Shown: positions 18,534-26,577 of the stretch, in pieces
How the letters are laid out: the number at the start of each line of letters is the position of its first letter
How positions within the stretch are numbered: position 1 is the stretch's first letter
From: Ga0077555 sp050187415
GTDB taxonomy: Bacteria > Pseudomonadota > Alphaproteobacteria > Rhizobiales > Hyphomicrobiaceae
Assembly: GCA_050187415.1 (NCBI GenBank)
Contig: JBFWXN010000017.1
Coordinates: 1 to 64,000 of the forward strand
Reading direction: 5' to 3'
DNA length: 64,000 nt
Made by a program: the position numbers and the translations under genes
Notes under the pieces: generated by a model
The model's input: the letters and a program-made list of their open reading frames with translations, nothing else
Told to the model about the DNA's origin: nothing
The model's database searches: none

Positions 18534-19925
18534 TTACAGGACCGGGCGTCTCTGTCGCCACGCGGTTGCGCCTTCATATGCGGCCGCAAGACGGTAGAGG
18601 CTCGCTTCATCGCCCCGGTTCCCGACAAGTTGCCAATGCAGCGGTAAACCCTCCGCCGAGAAGCCCGTACATTGTATCATTGCCGGATGTGCGGACAGAT
18701 TGAAAGGCGTCAGCATCGTGTCGACGGTGAAGGCGGTCATTTCCGGCTCGACGCCAAGTCGTGGCGGCAGATGGAGTGCGCCGAACGTGACGAGCGCGTC
18801 AAAGCCACGTACCAGTGCGTCGATCGCATTGGCGATGATGAGCCGTTGTCGCTGGGCCGTAATGTAATCGACCGCGCGCAGCATCGAACCCGCCATGAGC
18901 TTGTCACGCAGCGCGAACCCCATTTCGCCCGGTCGCTCGCGCAGCTCTCGCTCGTGGATCGCGGCGGATTCGGCAGGACCGATGATGCGCGTGACGTTGA
19001 AGCATTGTGCAGTCGGGATGGGCAGGACGACGTCGGTGATCTTTGCGCCAAGTTCTTCGATGACATTCACCGCCTCATCGAGCGCCTTCGCCAACGGAGC
19101 ATCCGCGGACGGCATGCCCTCTCCTGGGTCTCTCACCACGGCGATCCGCATGCCGGCGATGCCACCGCCTGTTGCGCGCCTGAAGCCGATTTCGTTTCGC
19201 GGATCACGCGGCATTCGGTCAACGAGGGCCTCGAGAACGATGGCCGAGTCTTCTACCGTCCACGTGAACGGGCCTGGATTGTCCAGCGAAAAGCAGTTGG
19301 GCAGGATGCCATCGAGACTGAGCCGACCCGGCGTCGGGATAATTCCAACCGTCCCGGTTGCAGCGGCAGGCAGGCGGACCGAGCCCGTCGTATCCGAGCC
19401 AAGCGCGAACATTGCGGTCCCTGCGGCGACCGACGTGCCGGCGCCTGTGCTCGAGCCGCCCGTGAAGCGCTCGGTATCCCACGGGTTGCGTGCCGGTGGA
19501 AATGGCAAGTCGAAGTACTCACCCCCATTCCCTGTCCCGTATTCCCATGTCGACAACTTGCCGACGAGAATGGCACCGGCTGCTTTCAGGCGGCGCACGA
19601 GTTCGGCATCGCTTGTTGGCACACTCCCGAGGCGCAATTTCGATCCGGCCGTCGCAGGCATGTTCGCGACATCGTAATTGTCCTTCACCGCGAACGGGAG
19701 TCCGTGAAGCGGGCCGCGCCAGCGTCCGCCGGCGATTTCCGCGGCGGCTCCGCGCGCAGCTGCGCGAGAACCAACTCGATCGACGTGGACATAAGAGTGA
19801 ATCTTGTCATCGACCGCGTCAATGCGGGCAAGGTAGCGCTCAAGCACGTCGACAGGTGTCGTATCGCCGTTGGCTATGCGACGCGAGGTCTCCGCGATCG
19901 TAAGGATGCTATCGGATGCTGGCAC
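18534..19925 (-). CDS. Amidase, amidase-signature family
   Basis: 463 residues from a GTG at 19925, chosen because GGAG lies 8 nt upstream and homology begins at once (SDSILTIAETSRRI). The frame continues to an ATG at 20102, but that extra N-terminus looks unrelated. The Ser-cisSer-Lys triad is visible: Lys in PFAVKDNYD, the first Ser in TGGSSTGAGTS and the second in GSDTTGSVRLPAA. It hydrolyses an amide bond in the cytosol. It is first gene of the operon with AtzG-like protein, importer and cysteine hydrolase, so allophanate- or biuret-like chemistry is possible but unproven. Confidence 0.87.
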   Translation of the reverse strand: MPASDSILTIAETSRRIANGDTTPVDVLERYLARIDAVDDKIHSYVHVDRVGSRAAARGAAAEIAGGRWRGPLHGLPFAVKDNYDVANMPATAGSKLRLGSVPTSDAELVRRLKAAGAILVGKLSTWEYGTGNGGEYFDLPFPPARNPWDTERFTGGSSTGAGTSVAAGTAMFALGSDTTGSVRLPAAATGTVGIIPTPGRLSLDGILPNCFSLDNPGPFTWTVEDSAIVLEALVDRMPRDPRNEIGFRRATGGGIAGMRIAVVRDPGEGMPSADAPLAKALDEAVNVIEELGAKITDVVLPIPTAQCFNVTRIIGPAESAAIHERELRERPGEMGFALRDKLMAGSMLRAVDYITAQRQRLIIANAIDALVRGFDALVTFGALHLPPRLGVEPEMTAFTVDTMLTPFNLSAHPAMIQCTGFSAEGLPLHWQLVGNRGDEASLYRLAAAYEGATAWRQRRPVL

Positions 19926-20482
19926 GATCGGCTCTCCGCACTTGGTCAGGTCTCGACCGTAAGCGCGGAGCAGGTGACCTACAAGGTTCCACTGCCTGCC
20001 TTGCCCATCCGACGAAATTCGACCATCTGCTTCGCGCGGGAGGGCTTTGAGAAAAACTTCCTCGTCGACGAGAAATGGACCCGATGCATGTTCCTGTTCC
20101 ACGGTCTGTCTCCGTGTCAGAGAGACAGACGACCATGCGCCGATGACGGGCTAACTGGTTGGCGCGACGACGGGATTTCGATCACTTCTTCCACGACGTA
20201 GTTACCGGCCGACGTGTCCGTCTCAAACCGGCAGTGACCAGATGCAGTCGTGTTTGGAAGGTTTGGGCGCCTCGCGGCGAAAAGAGGAATTTGCCGGTTA
20301 CCCGCCGTCAGTCGAACACGTATCGGAGTTCCGCCGCTTGTTGCGCAATGGTCGGTAGCACCTTCACCTCAGGCCAACCGAGCCGATTCTAGCTACTTAC
20401 GCGATAGATCGGGATTTACCATCCGGGCAGCGTGACTCGAGGTAAGAGACCTAGGGCCCGAGTGTCTAGGCCCCGATACGTC
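19926..20482. other. Intergenic region upstream of the amidase
   Basis: Between the amidase start (minus strand) and the regulatory repeat before DUF4242 (plus strand). If the long amidase start at 20102 is used, part is coding. Two near-copies of CTAGG(G/C)CCCGA occur at about 20450-20475. I recognise no gene or RNA here. Confidence 0.4.
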
Positions 20483-20740
20483 GATACTTCCGTATTGGTA
20501 CCCGCATAGGAAGTTCAACCGGTTCCGGTTGATGTCATTTGTATAGCTTAATCAACTTGTTGAAATCCACGTTGCTGTTTTGCATGGTCGTTGGGGTCCG
20601 ATACTCCAGGCTGATTCTCAATCTCCCCGTCATCTGGTTTCTTGCGGTCATCGCAGCGATGACGCTGACGACGAGCAAAGAACCAGGAGATTTTGATGCA
20701 ACCCCGCAAATTCGCAATCGAGCGCAATATCCCGAGCGTC
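20483..20740 (+). repeat. Duplicated upstream region, copy 1 (drives DUF4242)
   Basis: This copy runs from a GATAC-TTCC-GTATT inverted repeat (20483-20496), through CCGATACTCC at 20598, into the first codons of DUF4242. It aligns with 29740-30000: the palindrome-to-CCGATACTCC distance is 115 nt in both, and the last 130 nt are alignable with only small indels. Shared blocks include GATACTCC, CTGATTC, TGGTTT, TTGCG, CATCGCAGCG and GAACCA-GAGA. It probably holds promoter and operator of the gene. Confidence 0.68.
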
Positions 20741-20977
20741 GGAACCTTCGAGCGGGATCAGCTTCGTGAAGCCGCGCAGAAGTCGAACGACGTGCTGCGG
20801 AGCCTGGGGCCCGATATCCAGTGGGTCGAGAGCTATGTCTGCGCCGACAAGACGTTCTGCATCTACCTCGCCAAGGACGAGGACATCATCCGCCGCCACG
20901 CCGAGATCAGCGGCTTTCCGGCCACGCGCATCACCGAGGTGCGCAAGATGATTGATCCGACGACCGCCACAGCGTGA
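20696..20977 (+). CDS. DUF4242 (nickel-binding-like) protein
   Basis: 93 residues from the ATG at 20696, with AGGAGA 5 nt upstream. The pattern FAIERNIPSVGTFERDQLREAAQKS, then VQWVESYVCADKTFCIYLAKDEDIIRRHAE, is that of DUF4242 ferredoxin-like-fold proteins, some of which bind nickel. There is no signal peptide. A broken copy of its start lies near 29.95 kb. Function unknown. Confidence 0.85.
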   Translation: MQPRKFAIERNIPSVGTFERDQLREAAQKSNDVLRSLGPDIQWVESYVCADKTFCIYLAKDEDIIRRHAEISGFPATRITEVRKMIDPTTATA

Positions 20978-21049
20978 GCCCGGCTTTGGAGCCGGTCAGG
21001 CTGGCCACGAGGTCGTCCGCACTCTCCAACGCCTCAGGGGGCATGTGTC

Positions 21050-21556
21050 ATGCGCTTCAGTTTCTGCGGCCCGGTCGGCTTTAGTATACTGCTCTCTGCT
21101 TGGGTGGCTTCGGGAAAAGCCCAAGAGCGGGCCCCGCGCGAAATCTACGGGCCCGATCTGGTCGTCCGGCTGCATGCTGAGGGGGCGCAGGTCTACCAAT
21201 GCAAGGCCGCTGATGACGGTGCGCGTGCATGGCGGCTCCTCGAACCCTTAGCGACGCTGTTCGAGAACGGCCGGGTGGTCGGGAGACATTACGCAGGCCC
21301 GACCTGGGAGCTCAACGATGGCAGCGCCGTCACGGCCAAAGTCGCGGCACGTGCGCCCGGCGCGAGGCGGCAAGACGTGCCGCTGCTGTGGCTCGAGGTG
21401 ATCTCTCAGCAGGGCGCGGGGCAACTCTCGCAGACAGCGACGATCGAACGCCTGAACACCAAAGGAGGGATGGCAAGCGGTCCCTGTGCCAAGGCCGGTG
21501 CCACTCTGAGCGTGCCGTACTCGGCAGATTACACATTCCTGAGGCGGCCCGACTAG
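21050..21556 (+). CDS. Exported DUF3455-type protein
   Basis: 168 residues with an N-terminal signal (hydrophobic to about 24, cleavage near GKA). The body has GAQVYQCKAADDGARAWRLLEPLATLFENGRVVGRHYAGPTWELNDGSAVTAKV, the DUF3455 pattern, and two conserved Cys (VYQC, GPCAKAG). Secreted or periplasmic, function unknown. 72 nt downstream of DUF4242 and could be co-transcribed. Confidence 0.8.
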   Translation: MRFSFCGPVGFSILLSAWVASGKAQERAPREIYGPDLVVRLHAEGAQVYQCKAADDGARAWRLLEPLATLFENGRVVGRHYAGPTWELNDGSAVTAKVAARAPGARRQDVPLLWLEVISQQGAGQLSQTATIERLNTKGGMASGPCAKAGATLSVPYSADYTFLRRPD

Positions 21557-21880
21557 CCGCTGTTCCTGGAAACGAAGCTTCGGCCGGGTGCGCTCTGCGC
21601 TCTCGGAATGGTGCCGGCTGGTCGATCGCCCAGCCAACGAGCAACTGCTACGCCCAATCGGCCTCGGTCGCAGCCAAATCACATCGAGTTTTGATCGCCT
21701 GGACGTGGACGCGCTAGGCGAGGCCGAATTGGCCCATCTGAAAATCCGGGACGGCGGTCGTTCGCAGCCGCCGCCAGGTGACGGTCTGCCTGCAGTCGGC
21801 GCCAGACAGACCGAGACCGTCGACCAAGTGCCGGCAAATTCAAGTCCGCCAAAGACCAAGGCATCGAACGGAGACTATCC
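21557..21880. other. Non-coding gap, nothing recognised
   Basis: 324 nt between DUF3455 and OsmC on the plus strand. It should contain the promoter of the OsmC-monooxygenase operon, but no box, hairpin or gene remnant is apparent. Confidence 0.45.
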
Positions 21881-22453
21881 ATGAGCACGACCTTCGCCAC
21901 CGCCTCCCCCGTCGCCGACAACGGCGTCAATGTCGCTGCGCTGCTGGGCGCCCGAGAGGCTCTCGCTAAGACGCCCGAGGCTGCTGCCTTCAAGTGGCGG
22001 GCCTCGTCCGAATGGATCCGCGGCACCCACAGCCGGTCAGTGATCGGCGATTTTTTCGGCCTCGGTGCGGAGCAGAAGCGCTCCCGTACTTTCTCGGTCG
22101 AAGCCGATCATCCAAAGGTCTTTGCCGCCGAGGACCAAGCGCCGACGCCCGTCGAACTCGTTCTAGCTGGCCTCGCCGGTTGCCTGGTGGCGGGCGTTGC
22201 GGCAGTAGCGCAGAACCGGGGCATCCAGCTCCATTCCGTGAAAGCGACGCTTGAGGCGGACATGGACCTGCAAGGCATCCTCGGCATCGCCGACGATGTG
22301 CGTAACGGTTTCGGCGCCGTCCGCGTCCATTTCGACATCAAGGCCGATGCGATCCAGGACGACATCGCCGCTCTCGTCGCTCAGTCGCAGAAGCGGTCGG
22401 CCGTTTTCGACATCATTACCAACCCTACTGACGTGCACGTCACCGTCGGCTGA
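21881..22453 (+). CDS. OsmC-family protein
   Basis: 190 residues, GGAG 7 nt before ATG. The fold signature PTPVELVLAGLAGCLVAGVAAVAQNRGI gives the first redox Cys. The second conserved Cys (usually in a CPV segment) is replaced: the sequence reads KRSAVFDIITNPTDV. So peroxidase activity of the Ohr/OsmC type is doubtful. Begins an operon with a flavin monooxygenase 33 nt downstream. Confidence 0.87.
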   Translation: MSTTFATASPVADNGVNVAALLGAREALAKTPEAAAFKWRASSEWIRGTHSRSVIGDFFGLGAEQKRSRTFSVEADHPKVFAAEDQAPTPVELVLAGLAGCLVAGVAAVAQNRGIQLHSVKATLEADMDLQGILGIADDVRNGFGAVRVHFDIKADAIQDDIAALVAQSQKRSAVFDIITNPTDVHVTVG

Positions 22454-22486
22454 TCGAGGCTGGCACCAAGACATGGAGCGAGTGTC

Positions 22487-23728
22487 GTGAAGCACATTAC
22501 GACCGTCGTCGTCGGCGCCGGCCATTCGGGCCTCGCCATGAGCAAGCACCTTCTCGAGCGGGGCATCGATCACGTGGTGCTGGAGCGGGGCAGGATCGCG
22601 AACTCCTGGCGGACCGAGCGGTGGGACTCGCTTCGGCTCCTGACGCCGAACTGGCAGTGCCGGCTGCCGGGGCACGTCTACTCGGGCCCGGATCCCAACG
22701 GCTACATGACCATGCCGGAACTCGTCGCCCATCTACAATGCTACGCGGATCTGCTTGCGGCGCCGGTAGAGACCTATACGACGGTGCTGCGCGTGAGCCG
22801 TGCCTCCGAAGGCTTTGTGGTGCGTACCGATCGTGGGACGTGGGCCTGTCGCTCCGTCGTCCTGGCCAGCGGTGCCTGCAACCTTCCCGTGGTGCCGGCC
22901 CTGGTCGCCCGCCTGCCGGCGACCATCGCAAGTATGACGCCACTTCAGTATCGCGCGCCGCACCTGCTCTCGGCCGGCGGCGTGATGATCGTCGGCGCCT
23001 CGGCGACGGGGGTGCAGCTGGCTCGCGAGATCCGCGCCTCCGGTCGTGAGGTTGTTCTGGCCGTCGGCGAGCACGTCCGTCTCCCGCGCACCTATCGCGG
23101 CCGGGACATCGACTGGTGGATGGATGTTATGGGCCTCATGGACGTCCGCTACGACGAGATCGACGACCTCGATCGCGCCCGCCGGCTGCCATCGCCGCAA
23201 CTCATCGGAACGCCCGGGCGCGAGACGATCGACCTCAACGCGTTGCGGGCGGCCGGCGTCGAGATTGTGGGAAGGCTGGTCGGGCTCGACGGCGCTGTGG
23301 CAAAATTCTCGGGCGCCCTGCGCAATCACTGCGCGCTCGCCGACCTGAAGATGAACAGGCTTCTCTCCAGCATCGATGCCTGGGTTGCGTCAAATGCCGG
23401 GATCGCAACGCAAGAGCCGCCTTATAGGTTCGAGCCGACCCTTCTCAGTCGGAAGCTTCCGCTGAGCCTAGATCTTCGGTCGCGGCGCATCGAGACGATC
23501 ATCTGGGCGACCGGTTATCGGCCCGACTATTCCTGGCTCGACGTACCGGTGCTCGATCCACGGGGGCGCATTCGCCATCGGGGAGGCATCGTCGAAGTAC
23601 CTGGCCTCTACGTGCTGGGACTCCCTTTCATGCGGCGGCGCAAATCGTCGTTCATCGACGGCGCGGGGGACGACGCCCAGGAGCTTGCTGCCCACATGGC
23701 GACTTTCTTCGCCCGCGCCGCGGCCTGA
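22487..23728 (+). CDS. Flavin-containing monooxygenase-like oxidoreductase
   Basis: 413 residues, GTG start at 22487 with GGAG 8 nt upstream. FAD-binding GAGHSGLAMSKHLLERG at the N-terminus, NSWRTERWDSLRLLTPNW typical of FMO/CzcO-like oxidases, a second Rossmann GASATGVQ for NADPH, and ATGYRPDYSWL near the end. Cytoplasmic. Coupled to the OsmC and FAD-reductase/MaoC genes, so it likely acts on the same substrate, unknown here. Confidence 0.85.
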   Translation: MKHITTVVVGAGHSGLAMSKHLLERGIDHVVLERGRIANSWRTERWDSLRLLTPNWQCRLPGHVYSGPDPNGYMTMPELVAHLQCYADLLAAPVETYTTVLRVSRASEGFVVRTDRGTWACRSVVLASGACNLPVVPALVARLPATIASMTPLQYRAPHLLSAGGVMIVGASATGVQLAREIRASGREVVLAVGEHVRLPRTYRGRDIDWWMDVMGLMDVRYDEIDDLDRARRLPSPQLIGTPGRETIDLNALRAAGVEIVGRLVGLDGAVAKFSGALRNHCALADLKMNRLLSSIDAWVASNAGIATQEPPYRFEPTLLSRKLPLSLDLRSRRIETIIWATGYRPDYSWLDVPVLDPRGRIRHRGGIVEVPGLYVLGLPFMRRRKSSFIDGAGDDAQELAAHMATFFARAAA

Positions 23729-23740
23729 TGGAGCCGAGCA

Positions 23741-25399
23741 ATGAACTCTTTCTCACGTCGCTACGACGCCGTTATCGTCGGCGCGCGCTGCGCCGGCGCC
23801 GCAACGGCGCTGCTGCTGGCACGGGCCGGGGCGAATGTCCTGGTGATCGACCGGCAATCGCGCGGCTCGGATACCATGTCGACGCATGCGCTCATGCGGG
23901 CAGGCATGATGCAGCTCGACCGTTGGGGCCTCCTGCCCGAGGTCGCATCGGCGGGAACGCCTGAGATCAGGAGCACCACGTTCCACTACGGTGAAGAAAA
24001 CACTCGCGTCGCCATCAAGCCGGAGCACGGCGTCGACTACCTCTCAGCGCCACGGCGGACCGTTCTCGACCGAATCCTGGTCGAGGCTGCAGTTTCTGCG
24101 GGCGCCGATGTCCGGCATGGCGTCATGCTATCTGGCCTACAGTTCAATTCGAGCGGCCGCGTAGTCGGCGCGTGGTTGACCTCGGAGGATAACTGCCACG
24201 TCGGAGTCGGCGCAGGACTGGTGATCGGTGCCGACGGGCGCCAGTCCACCGTCGCTAGGCTCGCCGCGGCCGAGATCTATCTGGAAAGCCGCCACACGTC
24301 CGCGTGCGTCTACGGCTACTTCGATGGCCTCGCCGACGACGGGCTGCACTGGTACTTCGCGGATTCGGCCGCCGCCGGTCTCATTCCGACAAACCATGGC
24401 CAGCACTGCGTGTTCGCGGGTGTCCCTCAAGTCCTGTTCGCCTCGACGTTCCGTGGCGACGTCGAGCGTGGGTTCGCCAACGTGCTCCGGATGTGTTCAC
24501 CCGATCTCCAGCGCGCTGTCGAACGGGCGCCGAGGGCCACGCGACTGCGTGGATTTGCCGGTGCGAAGGGCTTCTTGCGCCAGCCCTACGGGCCTGGGTG
24601 GGCGCTGGTCGGGGATGCCGGCTACTTCAAGGATCCGCTCACCGCACACGGCATCACAGATGCGATGAGGGACGCCGAGTTACTCGCGCGGGCCGTGCTC
24701 GCCGACGAGCAGCGTGCCATGGCGGCCTATCGCAAGGAGCGCGACATCCTCTCGATTCCGCTGTTCGAGGTGACCGATGCCGTCGCCTCCTTTGATTGGA
24801 CGCTTGCGCAGGTCAAGGCGCTGCACGCTCGCCTGAGCGCCGCCATGAAGGCGGAATGCGCCGCGCTTGCGGGATTGCACTCACGAAAGACCGATGACTT
24901 GGCGACACAGGAGATTGAAATGGACAGTCATGGCACACCGTGGAAACGGACCATCGCAGGGCGGCCCATCTTGGGCGCGACGGCCGAAAGGATGCGGACG
25001 ACCTCGATGCGCGACGTCGAAATGTTCACAGAAATGACGGGCGACCGGAACCCCATCCACTACGACGCCGGACTGGCGCAGAGGTCGCCGTTCGGCGGGC
25101 TGATCGTGCAGGGTGGCGTCACCACCGGCCTGCTCAACGCGGTCGTGGCAGAGGACCTGCCCGGCCCCGGCAGCGTCTTCCTCGAGACGAACTGGAAGTT
25201 CGTGAAGGCTGTCTTGGTCGGAGATACTATCCACGCCACGGTCAGGGTCGAGCACGTCCGCGAGGACAAACCCATCTGCCGGCTGGAGACCATCGTTCGC
25301 AACGCAAAAGGCGAGATCTACGTCGTGGGAACGGCTACCACCTATACCATGCCGCTCAGGCCGGACGGTACGGGCATCGCGGAACACAGGGCTGCATGA
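23741..25399 (+). CDS. FAD-dependent oxidoreductase fused to a MaoC-type hydratase
   Basis: 552 residues, GGAG 7 nt before ATG. Residues 1 to about 380 form a geranylgeranyl-reductase/halogenase-like flavoprotein: VIVGARCAGAATALLLARAG at the start and GWALVGDAGYFKDPLTAHGI near 290-310. From residue 394 onward it is a MaoC hotdog domain with TGDRNPIHYDAGLAQRSPFGGLIVQGG, holding the D/H hydratase dyad. The fusion is rare. An internal ATG with its own ribosome site begins the MaoC part. The substrate is likely an unsaturated acyl chain (inference). Confidence 0.82.
   Translation: MNSFSRRYDAVIVGARCAGAATALLLARAGANVLVIDRQSRGSDTMSTHALMRAGMMQLDRWGLLPEVASAGTPEIRSTTFHYGEENTRVAIKPEHGVDYLSAPRRTVLDRILVEAAVSAGADVRHGVMLSGLQFNSSGRVVGAWLTSEDNCHVGVGAGLVIGADGRQSTVARLAAAEIYLESRHTSACVYGYFDGLADDGLHWYFADSAAAGLIPTNHGQHCVFAGVPQVLFASTFRGDVERGFANVLRMCSPDLQRAVERAPRATRLRGFAGAKGFLRQPYGPGWALVGDAGYFKDPLTAHGITDAMRDAELLARAVLADEQRAMAAYRKERDILSIPLFEVTDAVASFDWTLAQVKALHARLSAAMKAECAALAGLHSRKTDDLATQEIEMDSHGTPWKRTIAGRPILGATAERMRTTSMRDVEMFTEMTGDRNPIHYDAGLAQRSPFGGLIVQGGVTTGLLNAVVAEDLPGPGSVFLETNWKFVKAVLVGDTIHATVRVEHVREDKPICRLETIVRNAKGEIYVVGTATTYTMPLRPDGTGIAEHRAA
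24908..24922 (+). promoter_or_regulatory. Internal ribosome-binding site and start for the MaoC domain
   Basis: CAGGAGATTGAAATG at 24908-24922 puts AGGAG 7 nt before an in-frame ATG (24920). It falls exactly at the junction of flavoprotein and MaoC domains. It could yield a separate 159-residue MaoC protein alongside the fusion. Confidence 0.5.
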
Positions 25400-25470
25400 T
25401 GAAGTCGGGCTCGGAGGGAGGTCTCAATTCGCCCGCCCTCGGGAGTCCACATCATCGTGCCCGGCCCCGT

Positions 25471-26472
25471 CTACTCGACGATCTCATCGGCCGAGACGAG
25501 CAGCGATTGCGGAACAGTGATGCCGATGCTCTTGGCGGTCTTCAGATTTATGCCGAACTCGAAGAGGCTCGGCGACTGGACAGGCAGGTCGCCCGGTTTC
25601 TCTCCATTGAGAATGCGCCGCACGTAGCCGGCAGCACGCTTGAATTGGTCTGCCGCGTTGAAGCCGTAGGCCGCGAGCGCCCCGTCCCTGACGTAGAAGC
25701 GGAACGGGTAGATGGCGGGAATGCCCGCAGCATTCGCCATCGTGATGAGTTTGCGCCGGTTGACCGTGTTGATGGGGCTCGGGCTGACGATCAGCCCGGG
25801 CATCTCCTGCTTTGCGGCGATCGCCAGCGCCGCCTCGATTTCCTGAAGGCTGCTGGCGCGCGCGGCGTGCGGTACGATGCCGTGCCGCGGCGCGATCTCT
25901 TCGACCGCCTCCAAGAGGGAATTGAAGCCCTTGAACTTGGGATCGAGCAGCATGTTGACGTTCCGCATGCCCGGCGAAAGTTGGCGCAGGATCTGCAGCC
26001 ATTTCCCGGCGATGTCCGGTTCGAAGGTGCTGAAGCCCGTGACGTTGCCCCCGGGCCGCGACAGGTTCGGGACGTAGCCTGCGCCAACGGGGTTGCTAAC
26101 CACGACGAATACGACCGGGAGCTTGGTGCCGCTCGCACGGATGGCATCCATGCCGGGCGTGCCGTTTACGATCAAAAGCTCGACCCCTCGCGCGAGCAGG
26201 GCCTTCGTTTCTGTTTGCGCCACCGCGAAGCTGCCCTTGTACCAGACGATGTCCACGTCGACGTCGTTACCTGGCTTGAGGCCACTCTCCTCGAGCCCTT
26301 TGCGGAAGGCCTCAACCCGGGCCCGTCCTTCGGCGTCTCCGTCAGAGACCGCCATCATGAGTCCGACGCGCCGCGCGCCCTTGCCAGGCGCCTCTGCAAA
26401 TGCGGTTGCTGCAGGTATCACTGCTACGCCGGCGAGCATGGCTCCGAGCTGGCGCCGATCCAATTTGGACAT
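25471..26472 (-). CDS. ABC transporter substrate-binding protein, TrpX/ABC_sub_bind family
   Basis: 333 residues from ATG 26472, chosen over longer frames because the signal follows (RRQLGAMLAGVAVIPAATAFA). Body: GLMMAVSDGDAEGRARVEAFRKGLEE and NPVGAGYVPNLSRPGGNVTG, then INTVNRRKLITMANAAGIPAIYP, the ABC_sub_bind pattern found for tryptophan, tyrosine or unknown ligands. No permease or ATPase is adjacent. It is divergent from the hybrid kinase gene by 105 nt, so the two may be co-regulated. Confidence 0.88.
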   Translation of the reverse strand: MSKLDRRQLGAMLAGVAVIPAATAFAEAPGKGARRVGLMMAVSDGDAEGRARVEAFRKGLEESGLKPGNDVDVDIVWYKGSFAVAQTETKALLARGVELLIVNGTPGMDAIRASGTKLPVVFVVVSNPVGAGYVPNLSRPGGNVTGFSTFEPDIAGKWLQILRQLSPGMRNVNMLLDPKFKGFNSLLEAVEEIAPRHGIVPHAARASSLQEIEAALAIAAKQEMPGLIVSPSPINTVNRRKLITMANAAGIPAIYPFRFYVRDGALAAYGFNAADQFKRAAGYVRRILNGEKPGDLPVQSPSLFEFGINLKTAKSIGITVPQSLLVSADEIVE

Positions 26473-26577
26473 GCTATAAAATACTCCGATCGGGCCGCGG
26501 CCAGGGCTCCGGCAACGGCTGCAATGCGATAGCCCAAATACCATACCGCGAAATCGAGCACCGAAGGAAAAAGGCCA

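Noticed and set aside
18672..20201. 509-codon plus-strand frame
   Set aside because: Antisense to the amidase and its upstream region; no domain pattern.
24940..26532. 530-codon plus-strand frame
   Set aside because: Crosses the MaoC domain and the antisense of the binding-protein gene; composition of a shadow.
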